64,000 nucleotides of DNA from Hydractinia symbiolongicarpus (lineage: Eukaryota; Cnidaria; Hydrozoa; Anthoathecata; Hydractiniidae): positions 27,243,851-27,307,850 of the forward strand of contig NC_079877.1 of the NCBI RefSeq assembly GCF_029227915.1. The letters are read 5' to 3'. The translations under genes and the position numbers were made by a program. Each line of letters begins with the position of its first letter. Positions within the stretch are counted from its first letter, which is position 1. This document shows, piece after piece, positions 33,422 to 46,600 of this stretch. A model generated the notes under the pieces. That model searched no databases. It saw only the letters and a list, made by a program, of their open reading frames with translations, and was not told where the DNA came from.

Positions 33422-36400
33422 ATTGAAATGCTAAAGATAAAAGAAAAATAAGAAAATAAATTTAATATTTATAGGCGTAAAAATATCCTGATTAGCACCA
33501 TAATTTCTCACTGATATGGCGTTCCCATGGAATTATCTATAACTTTCCTTTTTTTTCTTTTCATATGCCTTGTTAAGATTTTGTTGTCAGGATGCGCCGA
33601 CAAAGCCTCAGATTTTATAATGTTTACTGGTGTGTCGCAAAAGTATTGCTTTTAGATACTCATAGTCATAACACTTTTTTGTTAGCACTAACAGGTTATA
33701 AAATCAAATCGATTGAATTGAATTTCACCTTCGTTTACAGGGATTTTGCCTTTATGGTATGTGGGAAGACAACAAAAATCCCTGGGAACGAGGGTGGATT
33801 AAATTTTATATCTGTTGTTTGTTACCGCAACGTATCATGAATTGAAGTGTTGTAAACAATTATGTATAGGGGAGGCGTTAAAAATTTGGAATTTTTAATG
33901 CATATATTTCGTATCGCGATTCTAACACTTTCTTTACCGGAAAGTTATCGCATTTAGATAGGACGGCCCTAAACCACTTGATCTTGTAGGGAATTCATTC
34001 TACTTTTAGAAAAACTGATCTAAACTGATCTATATTTTGAAATATAGCTTCTCCAAAATGATAGACAATACCACATAGCCAGATGCTGGTAGGTAATTGG
34101 TTAAGCTTCCTAATTAAGCACAAGCACATATTTCACCTCGATTAGCCAGTTTATTAACAGTTACATTAAAAAACTATACCCACTAAAGCGTGATAAAGGC
34201 AAGTCACTAACCAAAATATTTACCTCAACTGGCCTGAATGACATGAGTAGGGCGAGATTTTTAACAAAGAAGTTTGGAATTTGTCTTAAATAACTGGAAT
34301 TATGTAATCATTTCTTAAGCTAAACTCGGATGAGACATACTTTTTATAATGACACAGACTAGACATAATGAGAACAAGTCACAGCAGGAGTGGCAACGAG
34401 TGGCAGTAAGTGAAAAGCGTTATAAAATACTTCGAGGGAAGTGATTTTAAAAGGAAATTTGTTAAAGAATTAAGTACCCTGAAAATTTGGCGAAATGAAC
34501 AAAAACGCAAAATTCCTTCACAGATGCACTTAAATTTGGCAACCTCTAAAAAGAACACTTGTTTGGTGTTCATACATAATGGCGGCTATAACATTACACA
34601 CTACAGCTTCATGCTCAACTGTATCTGAAGGACTTTCTAGATTTTTTTGACAGGGAGGAATAGTAGTGGTTTTGTGATATTCTGCAACTGTAAACTTTTT
34701 TGTCTATGTATTGATGTTAACATAGTTGGAACAAAAAATGCTAGCTGAAGAGTGCAAGCATCTATTTGGGAATGAACCTGTCGCCCAGGTTCCTCGCAAA
34801 GAAGGGATAATTGAACTCGTCATATTGGATCGTTGTTATCAGTTATCGTCGTTTTGGTGTTGTCACTCATATCGTTGATCAGTTGTCACTCATTTTCGTT
34901 CAGTTGTCATTCATTGTGGTTCCGTTGTCACTCATTGTGGTTCCGTTGTCACCTATGTGGTATCGTTGTCACTCATTGTTGTTCAGTTGTAGTTACATAT
35001 TTTGCTTAGCTGTTGTCTCTTATTGTCGCTCAGTTTTTGTCACTCATTACTGGTTCTCATCGTATAACTCTTTTTTTCTCATCATAAATTAGTAGAATTT
35101 GGCGAACATAAACTTTGGCGAATCGATTTTATTGGAAAATGTCGGGAACATTAACCTTCGCGAATTTGACTAATACCCGAGAAATTCTCGCACATTTTCT
35201 CCACATAAGATTTTGCATTTAAAGCAATAGACAGCAGATGCGACAATAATTGTTGACAAATTGATAAAGGGGTCTGGGTTCAACTGTTGTAGGTTGATAA
35301 TTAGTGCCATATGTTCCAGATGGAAGTAGAAAACAACAGGTGAGAAAATTGTATGACAATAAAAAAATTGGTTTTGATGTTATTTGTGAACATATATTTT
35401 GTCGTGATTACATCGTCTTTGTGGTGCACAAAAATTGGTGTTCTAAAACATTACAAAAGCAACTGCATAAAAATTACAGTCTTTTTTTCTGTGTTAAAGA
35501 ACAGTTCGACACATAAACGTTAAACTTTATAGATATTTCTACTCGTTATTTTCTTTCCTTTTGTGCAAACACTTGCACTCACCAGTCACTGCTGAAGGGG
35601 AATCATCACTTTGGACAAACGATAAACAAATAATTATTTAACCATCATTGTTTCTGCTGAAAAAAGCAAATGCACTCCAATATTAGCTCCTGGAGAACAA
35701 CTGTATTTTTAGTCAAAGTGGTTGACAGTACCAACGTTGTCCCTAGAGCATATTTCTTTCTTTGAATAATTGAATTGCCCCCACCGTAAAAAACAGCCGA
35801 GGGCCCAAGATATTCTTGGGGCGAGGGTGTGTTAGTACAGTCCACCATATACCGGGTTGACACTAAAATTTACCAGTTATGTATTTTTTATGTTGTTTTT
35901 TTACGTTCTCGCATGATGCACCTTCTGTCATAGAGCGCAATGTAATTGAAATGTATTTATTTGGTTTCATTTTCACATAGTGAATGCCAACCTCTTCCTC
36001 AGGGATTTTCTTTTATCTCACGCCAGTCGCCTCTCGTATCAAAAAGGCAAAAATCTCTGGAAACAATGCTGAAACCCTGAGAAAAGATTGGGAAATGACA
36101 TTAAAAGCAGTTCTTTTGCCAGTCGACTTTGTTTTGACGCCTTTTTTTCGTTAATCTCTTTTACATCAGGACTCTGCGACAACTACCAATTTCAATGTGC
36201 AAATTAAAAACCACAAGATCTTTCAAACATGCCGCACTTATACGACTAAAACATTTCATAATTGATATTCAAAAAAATATAATCTACGCGTATTACACCT
36301 CAAATGTCACGTGTTTTTCTAATGCATTAGCGTTGATACATATTCCTTATCGGTAATAATGGCGGCAATATTATTAAATGGGCGTTTCTACTAATTTAAA

Positions 36401-36622
36401 TGTGATGCGAATGTAATGTGTCATATTTTTTATTTGCTTTGATCAAAACGTTTAAAAGAAAAGGACTAGACCGTACTAGCTATATAGAATAAAAAACGAT
36501 CCAAAAACCAATTCAACATTTTTTTTATGTTGAATTGAATTTTGTATGACATCGTTGTTTATGGGAGCTTTATCCAAACATCCCATTCACCATTTAAAAG
36601 TTTATTCAATTGAAATTTTAAA
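33422..36622. other. Intergenic region, repeats only
   Basis: No gene supported. Holds the probable promoter of the methyltransferase next to 33421, MITE-like remnants at 33724-33805 and 35988-36064 (CAACCTCTTCCTCAGGGATT...AAAAATCTCTGG), a tandem array at 34859-35050 and a GCGAA-rich stretch at 35095-35200. Confidence 0.5.
34859..35050. repeat. Degenerate ~21-bp tandem array
   Basis: About nine copies of a unit near GTTGTCACTCATTGTGGTTC; the central two (34921-34965) are nearly identical and the outer copies diverge. The frame through it has no independent support as a gene. Confidence 0.8.
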
Positions 36623-36965
36623 ATGGACGAGAAAACATCTCTCGCTCTTTTGATCGTTTTAAACGAATTGGTTGACTCAGATGATGAACTGACTCGTGGT
36701 CAAACAAGAGGCTGGATCAAATGCAGAAAGAAGAAAGGTGATTTTACCAACATCATAAAAGAGCTCGAAATTGAAGGTCGTGCTGGTTTCAAAGAGATGT
36801 TTCGCATAGATGTATCAGACTTTAAATTAAATATTTTAAGTCAAATTTCACATCTAATACAACCACAAGAAATCAATGGAGATCATATTCCAATTTTAGG
36901 GGTAAAAGACTCGCCCTCACGCTACCATACACGGCAACCGAGGAATCATTTCAATCTCTTCTCTT
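36623..36965 (+). pseudogene. Decayed PIF/Harbinger (HARBI1-like) transposase 5' fragment
   Basis: The frame from ATG 36623 reads like the N-terminus of ALP1/HARBI1-like nucleases: MDEKTSLALLIVL, an acidic stretch, RGWIKCRKKKGDF, IIKELEIEGRAGFKEMFRI and a hydrophobic SQISHLI segment. Near 36900 the match shifts by one frame and continues as KRLALTLPYTATEESFQSL, corresponding to the family's conserved RLxLTLRxLATGxSFxSL block. After that the sequence becomes a T-rich tract and no DDE catalytic region follows. It is therefore frameshifted and truncated; terminal inverted repeats were not found. Confidence 0.7.
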
Positions 36966-37126
36966 CCTTCTTTGCTTTTTTCTCTTTTGGGTTCTCTTTT
37001 TTCCCTTTTCTTTTTTTCGGATTACCGGTTCTTCATTTTTTTATGAATTTTAAGTGCAACTCCTTTCAGAGTTTCTTTGTCATTACGCACGTTGTCACCT
37101 TCGTTTGTGATTCCAAAAGTTTCTAG

Positions 37127-40100
37127 TACACTTCTTTCGATGAAAAATGTCGGATGAAAATTTGACCTGAAAAAATTTCATTCTTCTTTTTCGAAAATTT
37201 GCGGTTTCTGTCTATACCACGAACTAATCCAGTATTTCATACAACATCATAAATTTTTTATTTTAATGCATAAATCCATACTAAATCAATTCTGTTCAAT
37301 ACATTTATCTTAAATCCTTTTACTACTTAATTGTTGGCGTATTTTGCAAATAGCAACTTGAGTGTAAAGTGAAATGTCTCTAAGATCTGTACGTTTTACG
37401 TAGAGCGTTTTTTTCATGAAGCCAGGGAAAGCTTGCGTCGTGTTCTTTTCGCAGAGTAGAAACTAAAAAAATATTCTTTGTAGAAACGTGATGGCACAAA
37501 AAGTGCGTGCATTCACTAGCGATATCCAATCAGTAAAATACGACAAATGATTCTGAAAGGGTATTTCTAAAACACAAATGTAATATTAAACTTTTTTTAA
37601 AAAATAATTTGACGAGAACCATATGTGGTAAAACTGTCAGTTTCCTGTTGATAACAATGAATTTTTTATTGAATTCGTTTGGATTAATCCGACCATTTTG
37701 CAGTCTAAAATATCCCAAGAAACACATGATATGACCATTAAGAAGAAGTAATAGACATAAAAAGAAGCCGTAAAAAATAAAATTGTAAAGCATGAAACCA
37801 TTCTACGCTTTACTTTTTCAATTATATTTTAGCAAAATCCGAGGCAAAAAAAATAGAAAATGTATCAATGAATTTTGAAATACTCCAACCTCGTTCCCAG
37901 TGCTTGTTGTCTCTTCTTTATGTTAGGACGGCGAGATCGCCGCTCCGATGTCAGAAAAGATACAGACGCCCTAGGGATGAAGTTGAAAAAAACAAGAACT
38001 TTAGTGAGAGAAAACCGACAAAAATTATAATTAAGAAAACAAAATGGCAAGACTTTTTTTTTCTTCGAAATATGTTCAGCTATTATTACACAAAGTTTTC
38101 AAGCAAGTCCAGGCATGGTATAAAGTACTTCTAATAAAAAATAGGGAAAAATATTTCAACCTCTTCCTACCCAGGTCATTTTTCTTTGTAATGATGTGAC
38201 GAAAATGTGATGTTGTTTTCTTCGACACATAAGTGTACACTTATCATGCTATCAAACTGACGGAAATTGTTAAGCCCTATCTATCGTTCGTGCTCAATTT
38301 AAAAGGCGCAATTGTACTTATGTTAACTTCCGCTATAAAACATGATAAAACATGACATCTTAATATGAAAGGGAATGCAACATTGGAAAGAATGGAAATC
38401 GATATCTAAATATACAATCACGTGATTATGGGATAATTCAACTATTTCTGGTATTTTTCTAACTTCATTGTTAAGAAAACATGATTTTCACGTTTTCTCA
38501 AATGGTAATATTGTCTTCTACAAAAGATATATTCATTGTTAAAAAAAAAAAATGGAATGGCAGACTTTTTTTACAGAGGAAATAGAGTGATACCAACATT
38601 AGCGTTTAAGATGAGTTAAGAACAGAGAAGATTATGCGTAATCACAAGATAATTCCGATACCTACTTGCTATGTTTTCATTTAATATCGTTTTAAGAGTA
38701 TTTGGCAAGATATGCTGTTTAGCTAGGTTGTTTTAAGTGTGTAACGAACGACTATCTTCGCCAAACAAGTAAGGAACTTCTAAAACTCGCATCATCCTAT
38801 TTAAGTGATTTAAATAGTGTATTTCGCAACTACTTCTCCGGGCTAACCATGGTATTCCTCGGAAAGACTATATCAGCCATCCACACATCCCCTAAAACGA
38901 TTTTCTTTACTATGGGCCTGGGTTACCAGTTTTCTTCTTATCATTAAGATGCTAAGCGTAATGGTTTTGATAGAGAAATACTAATTGAAAGAACACTTTA
39001 TAGTTTAAACTTGACTAAAAAACAACAATACGTATTAATTAATAGTATTAATGTTGTTTTGACTACAACATAGATTTATTTTATCTTTTTTTATGAATAT
39101 TGTTTTGCTCGTTATTGTGTTTTTATGCAAACATGTGAAAGTGTAATTGACGTAAAGCATCCGTTCACCGGAACAGAGTCATACAAATCCGCGCGTTGTT
39201 TTAGTAATCCAACCACTCTTGTTTCGAACTTCTTAAAACTATTTAGTCGTCTGTTTTTCCCCACTGACAAAAAACAAACTCCAACCTAAGAACGAGGCTT
39301 ACTAGATTTTAAGTGACCAGAAAGGGTAAATCCTGTTGAAAATTATGAAATAGCTAATGGATTTTCATGATCTTGTTACAAGAAGTAAGAACATAAAAGG
39401 TAGCCGCTTTTTTGTTCGATTAGTTACGCTATAGAGGAATTAAAAAACCCCTAACACTACAGGAAACTGTTTTCCTTTAAAGTTTTATAATAGTCTCTCT
39501 CTCCATAGCAACCGTCTTTACTTATATATTCTTACCCTGTTGGGTGCTTCTTCTATGCTTCTTGCCTTTATATTAAAAAGGCATGCGTAGTTTGAAATAA
39601 TTGTCAATTTTTGCAGGCATACACATTTTTAAGTACATAAAACGTAATGATAATATAGTTGCATCGTATAAAACTTGTGTCATACACAAGAGGAAAATTT
39701 TTAACGGTTGACAAGGCACAAATTGTCATTATTAATACACTTATGTGTCCCATTAGGATTTGAAGGGAGGTCTTGTGTTTGTAAAAAGTTGTGTGAGTCA
39801 TTCAGAGTTGAAAATCAAAGAAATAACGACTAAAATCTTTTGAGAATTGAGGGTGAGTTATAATGACTCCCTATAAATTGTTTGCATTCTTTAAGTAACA
39901 CTTCTCACAAAATATGTATAAACAAAAAAGGAAAGGTTAGAAAATTTACACATTTTTAAAAAGGCTTTTTATAGAAATGACCTGTAATTAATCGAGGGAT
40001 AATTGATAACCTGTGTTTTAAAAACACGATTTTGTCAGTCGTTTCTGACCAACTTTATATATGTTTGGTGATTATACAAGGTGAGAATGTCAGTAAATTT

Positions 40101-40689
40101 TTTGTTAGAATAACTACAATTTACTTTTAGGTGTGGGAACACATGAAAATGACGTTTTTTCGTGCTGAATTTTTCACTAAACACGTCATTTCGATCCCCA
40201 CAGCGCGCCATCTTTAATCGACTATTTCCCGGGGTCTTCACAACGATTATTATAAAGCGCTCTATTGTTGTAGTTTCGTATGTTGACAGGGGGTAATTTT
40301 GATATTTAAACTTTGTTTGTTTTTCTGTCAATGAAGATGAAAATAATTATTTTGCGCCTTTTTATTATTTAAAATTCTTTTTACTTACTCAAACATTGGT
40401 TTACTTTCGAAGTAAAGCAAATTTTATATGTTGTTATAAATAATTAATAAGATCAACACGTGATTACCCCCGTTTCACAAGTATAGAATTAAATAAGTTT
40501 TTTATGGTCCTCTGTTGGATGAATAGACAACACAAGAGAAGAAAAAGTACACGCACCATAGTTTGATTTTTAAATAAATCGTAAATTTGTTATATTATTT
40601 CATAACAAGTGGAGACAGAGTATTTATTTTTTATAAAACAGTTACATTTTCTAGTAAATATATTTAATAAAAAGAATAACGTGGTAAAA
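37127..40689. other. Intergenic region before glypican
   Basis: AT-rich spacer with a CAACCTCGT-family MITE at 37886-37986 and no supported gene. The last few hundred bases presumably hold the glypican promoter and 5' UTR; no clear core promoter element could be assigned. Confidence 0.5.
37886..37986. mobile_element. CAACCTCGT-family MITE copy
   Basis: Left end CAACCTCGTTCCCAGTGCTT; right end CGCCCTAGGGATGAAGTTG is its imperfect inverse. The centre has a GGCGAGATCGCCGC palindrome and CGATGTCAGAAAAGATACAG, also found at 52826-52844. Confidence 0.65.
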
Positions 40690-43600
40690 ATGAAGTTCGC
40701 CACATTTATACTGTCTTTCGTGTTGGCTGCGTCGTATACATACAGTAACGTTCTTCGTGACAAGACCAATAACACTGATACTTCAACGTTTTTAACATGT
40801 GATACTGCTCGCAGAACATACAGAAGCGCTGGCTTCCTAGAAGAAGATATTTTTACTATACAGCAAACAGGTAAATAGGTTGTTCATTTAATTGTTTTCA
40901 TCACATTGTATTTGTTTACAAGTGAAAACTATTCTACCTGGGAAATATGTTATAAAAGAGATATATGTTTATGGAAGTCAAATAAGGGTATTTAAGAAGT
41001 ATCTGGCTATATATACCTGATCTGTTATATAGGTAGCCATAATGGTATGGCACATTTATTAAATTATTCATCAAGTGAGCCTTCATGCTCAACCAAATTT
41101 CCAGTTTTGTTTTAAAAGTTGCTGTATTGTGCTGCACACTTTAAACCAAGTTTACACATTATTTGGAAAATAATTTATCAATTGTTATGTTTTTTGACAA
41201 AAGTGACAAACAAAATGTCATATGTAGTTAGCTATATGTATTGGATATATAATTATATTATACTTGCCTTAATTGTTAATAGACATAAAGAGTGTGCAAA
41301 ACATCAACAAACAGTTCATACTATAGATAAAATGTGACCTGATGTTGTGATTTGCGTTTAGAACAGTGGACATGTGCACGTATAGGCAAAACACATAAGC
41401 AACAGTTTACTTTAAAATAATTAAAGCTTGCTCTAAAAAAGAAGTTAAAAGTAACAAAAAACAATATTTCAATTCCTTTTCTGTGCTATTAAACTAATAG
41501 CCATTTTGTCTTATGTGGTCCTTCCTTTTTTCCCTGTCGGAATGCATAAGCATGTTTGTAACTTTAAAGATTTGCAATTTATGTATATATATATACACGT
41601 TTTTATAAGAAATTGTTTTTTTGAGAACGTTTTCAGTACTGCATTTTATCGAACCTTTTTTTACAAAATTTCTTTAGATACTGAAATTACATAATTGCAA
41701 AGAAAGTTTTAGTATTTTACTGATAAGCTATTTATTTCTTATAAGAAGTATATAAATATTACAGTATGATTATGTACAATATCACAATGTTGGAGTATGA
41801 CAATTTAGTAAACTAGTCACCAGCTTTTCCTCAGTTATTTGCTCATTGTACATATTCAAGGTATCGTTATTTCATGCATCCTTGTTTGCTTGTTAACACG
41901 AAAAAATAAAATCACTCTAAAGACGATCCAAAATAAGGTTGCAGCAAAACTATTTTAAATTTAATTTATGTATACAAATTTGTGGATCTTTTTTCTCTAT
42001 GTACTCTTTATAACAGTTTTTACATCTTATTCTAGAGGGCAATCTAAAAGTGTGTGGAAAAAGCAGAACATGTTGTAAAGCTCACGCTGAAAAAAACCTT
42101 GTGAAAAGCAGTGAGCAGAAAAGAAAATTTATCACAAGTCCTTTACAAAAAGGTCTTTTGGAAACATTTGGTCACACTAAAGATAAGCTTATTGGTATGT
42201 ATATGCGCCTTTAAATTTCTTTCTATGATTTTTATCATTATTTATTTCCTTTTGCCATGACGCTGTGTTCTTGTGATAAAATGTTTTTATCATTGGATTG
42301 CATTTAAAATAGATTTCAGGATTTCCTACCCTTCCCTGTGATGAGCTTATAATGACATTAGAGAAAACTGTTTCTGCACTGTCTTTCCTCCTGTGCTTAT
42401 TTATTTTCCCTATATATGTAAATATCATTTAGGAGTCTTCCTAATTTGAAAGGTTTAAAAAAGCAATTAAAAGTTTTAAGAAAGTTAATTTGTTCTAATC
42501 CAACCCCCTGGGTAGATAAGGGGTCATTCAATTGTGAAAAGGAATTTTTATTTAGCTTTTTAATCTGCTAAATGATATGACAATTTAACGTTGTTTAAAT
42601 ACATCTTTGCCGCTACAAAAACTAGGAGACAGTAAAATTCTTTCTTTGTGCTTAGTTAAAATGTGTGTTTGTATAAAACTTTATTGGATAAACAAGTTTT
42701 CCTTTGTTTTTGTTTGAAATTTAATTAGATCAGTATTAAGAGCATTGACCTAAACTAATACACCCAATCTTTAATAATATAAACCTATGGAAATATTTGG
42801 GCCCAAATACAACTTTTGATACAATTGTATGCATTTTTTTGCATCAATATGGTTAATCATCACAATTCTTTTTCAATCAATTTAATAGTTTCATAATCCA
42901 TAAAGTGTTCAAAAAAAGAGGCACCCAATAAAAAAGTCATTTTTAGATATGACATTTCAATGCTAAAAATTTTAACAAGTACTCTTTCAAAAAAATGTGT
43001 TTAAAGGTGCTTTTGATAGCATATGCTTATTAACTAAACATTTATTTTAAAAGTTGAATCACTTTATATTGAATTTTAGAGTTTGCGAAAATTAAAAACA
43101 GTTTTGATATGACAACTTAGCGTTGTTCAAGTAGATCTTGCTGCTACAATACTTAAAGACATGGTAATTCATATATTTGAGAGGGGTGCTTTTGATAGCA
43201 TGTGCTTATTAACCAAACATTTATGTTAAAAGTCAATGCACCTTATAGTGAATTTTAGAGTTTCTGGAAATGAAAAAACAGTTTTTTGTTTGGATACACT
43301 TCCGGATTAGTGGTATAGGAAATTTCTCTTAATAATTTTGTAACAAAATATAGCAGTTATTTCTCATGTAATTTTGTCATTTTTTTTTTCGTTCATTTTT
43401 TCTTTTCATTCCTTTTTGTAGAAATAAAGCAACCAATCCCCCCCCCAAAATGAGATTGTTTTTATTTTTATTTTTTACTTTAGCATTGTTCAGAAAAATG
43501 ATTACTAGCTCTCGGAAGAACCAGGACTCTATGTTTATAAAGACTTATGGTGTGCATTACGTAAACAACACAGCAGTTTTTCAGTTGTTGTATACCAAAT

Positions 43601-46600
43601 TTCACATGTACTTAAATGGTAGTGAGCTTGACTTACAATCCAGTGTGGACACATTCTTTTCCACTCTCAACCAAAAGATGTATGTAGTGTCAAAACCATG
43701 GTTGTCATTCACAAAAAAATATGAAAATTGTATTCTGGAGAGTACAAACTATGTTAAACCATTTGGTGATATGCAACGGAAAATTCAAGTTCAAGTTTCG
43801 AGATCATTCTTAGCTTCACGGGTGTTCACACAAGGCCTTAAAGTTGGTAAAGAGGTCATCGAGACGCTTTTCAACCTTCCAGTGCACGATGGTTGTTCGA
43901 TTGCTTTTATGAAAATGACACAGTGTTCTATATGTAGTGGTGTCTCAGAAAGCACAAAACCGTGTTCAAGCTACTGTGTAAATGTTTTAAAAGGTTGTTT
44001 TGCATATATCATGATGATTCAAGGAAAATGGAATGATTTTATAAGAAACATGGTTACCTTAGCAGACAAATTGGAGGGACCTTTCAGTTTTGAGGCTGCT
44101 ATCGAGCCACTTGGCTTAAAAATATCTGAAGCAATCATGTTATTTCAGGAAAATCAACCCAATATTACAACAAAGGTATATGCCTATTTTATTTTATTTG
44201 TCGCAAAAACATGAACAAGAAGATGATATACAAATAGGATTGTCTGTCATTTATAAACATAAAAATATATGTATATACTGTTGTCAATGGAGTCTTGTTT
44301 GTCCGTAGGTGGAAGAGCGGTGTGGAAAGCTTGCATCCTATAACAGTATTGGTTTCAATCGTGACCGCAGATCAGCTGAAAGCCGTGATACTATAGATGG
44401 ATTAAAAACTGATGATAAACTACTGAACAAAATGTTTGGGGATACATCCAAAACAACTAAGTCAAAAAATGTACCTTCAATTTTATCCTATATATCCGAG
44501 GAAGACAAGAATAAAAAAGAACAACGCGGGGAATTTGAAACGTATGTATAATCTTTTTGAAACTCTTTTGTCATTTTAAAATTTGGCGTAAGGCTTGATC
44601 ATATCAAAAAATATTTTAAATGTTAAGTACATTACCAAAATATAAGAAATATCTTGATACACTTTATGATAGCCCATCATGTTAATGAAAACAAAAATAT
44701 ACTAACAATGAAATGTTGTTAAGTTATAGGTTATCATGTGATAATATTTTCAAAGGAGGAGCTCAAATCTAATAGAATTAAAATTTCACATGATTTTTCT
44801 TCAAAATTACTAATTAGACGAGCCAATATTGATTCAAAAATTACACTGATATTGGCCTTTTCACATACAAGCATGTTTATCCATCCCACCACACATTATA
44901 AACACATGTGTTCACCATTACAGAAATAAATATAATTTTTATATTGTTTAGCGGTAAGGTTTCTTTTTAATAAATTTACAGGCATGAGCCATTAGACACA
45001 CCCTGGTTTTATAGAATTGAAGCTGTGATGACACACATTATTTTAATTGATGTCATCCATGAAAGTTAATATATTATTTATTATGTTGTTCAGTCAAACA
45101 AAAAACAAAAATATTTTCTTAATCTGAATAAAGCAAAAAACAAAATGAATTTTATATGTCTGTCTGTCTGTAAACATTTGTTTAAATTTCGGATTGATTC
45201 ATAGCACACAGCCACAGCATAGCAAGTGAAAGAAATTGAATTAGAAAGGCCGATGTCACACCAATTTCTGTTCTTTCTAAATTTTTAGAAAAACAGATAA
45301 TGCATTCTTGTTGGTCTCAATTTTATTTGAATCAAACCTTAATTATAGGTTATCACAAAATCTGTTTTAATAATCTAACAGTGTCAAAATTAACTGACAG
45401 TGAATGGCAGTTTACTTTTTTGTGAAATGAACATCTTAGGACCCATTCATCATCAGAAAAAAGCTGTAGTTTCAATAATGATTACAATTTTGTAGATGTT
45501 AAAGTTAAATTGATCACAAAAAAAATAATTGACCCTGCCTTTGTGAAAGTGTTAAGGAAGCCAAAACATTTTCGTTTGTTTCTTCTATTTCATATTAAAT
45601 ATGAAATCTTTTATAGAATTATAATGAACAGGATATGTCAAGAAAACAACCTCACTTTAGAGTGTGTAAGAGGTTTGAAACAAAAAGATAGTTGTCGCTA
45701 CAAAATGTTTAAACTTTTGTGGTCTGTATACCTCCTGCGATGTCAGTCGAAATTGTTTTGATAACTATGTTTTAGTTATTGCGTCATTGTTTATATTTAG
45801 ATCTTAGTTTCTCTTAGAGGCTACTGTGCGATTTTACATGTTCATGTTAAGCTTAAAATTCTATTTAAATGTGCAAACATCTGATTTACCATTTGATAGA
45901 TACAGGGAGAAACAACAAACAATTTAAGCAAATGATTTTTGAGGCAACTCAGGGGTTGGTAAATAATGATTCTGATCTCCTCCGCAGATAAAAACTTGTT
46001 TTTGCCATGGAAACGTGTGGTTTTTTATTACTGTGCTGGTGGCAACACAACAACATGTTTCAATCTGTTTTTTTTTATTTCACAAGTTTTCTAATGTACA
46101 TTGTTTGTGGCCCGTCGTAGTCTATGCATACCGTTTAAACTTTTTTGAAGTTTTGAGTTCTCAATAGTTTAAATTAGTCACTGCAAAAATGAAATCATTT
46201 TCCAGTTTTTTCAAATCTGTGGCCATAGACCACATTTCGTTGTGACGTAATGTTTCGATTTTGCGTCAAAAACAATAGACATTCACAATCAATCCGGTAG
46301 AAAGAAAATAAAAACAACAAACCACAGAAGTCAAATAAATTCAAACAAAATGTTCGCTTGTAGTTAATGGAACCTGATTTTAAAGAGAACAGTGTAGTTT
46401 ACAAAAATAATTTTAGTCCCTTAATGTATGTTGTGTTTCCAATACATCTGTATGGATTTTAATAATAGCCATCTATTCTAGTGTATGACATATTGCAAGA
46501 GACATTTCCGATGTTATTATTTTAAAGTCCTTTTTATAATTCCTAATGATGAGAAGATCCCTGTTATTTCGGAAAGTGATGCTGTTGTGGTCTTAATTGT

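Noticed and set aside
34811-35092. 93-residue frame with VVPLSLIVVPLS repeats
   Set aside because: Translation of the 21-bp tandem array.
43390-43483. Alternative start of glypican exon 3 at ATG 43450 or after the AG at 43420
   Set aside because: MRLFLFLFF... is a translated polypyrimidine tract; AG 43482-43483 gives the correct phase and family sequence.
45510-45761. 83-residue frame in glypican intron 4
   Set aside because: No domain recognised and no splice support.
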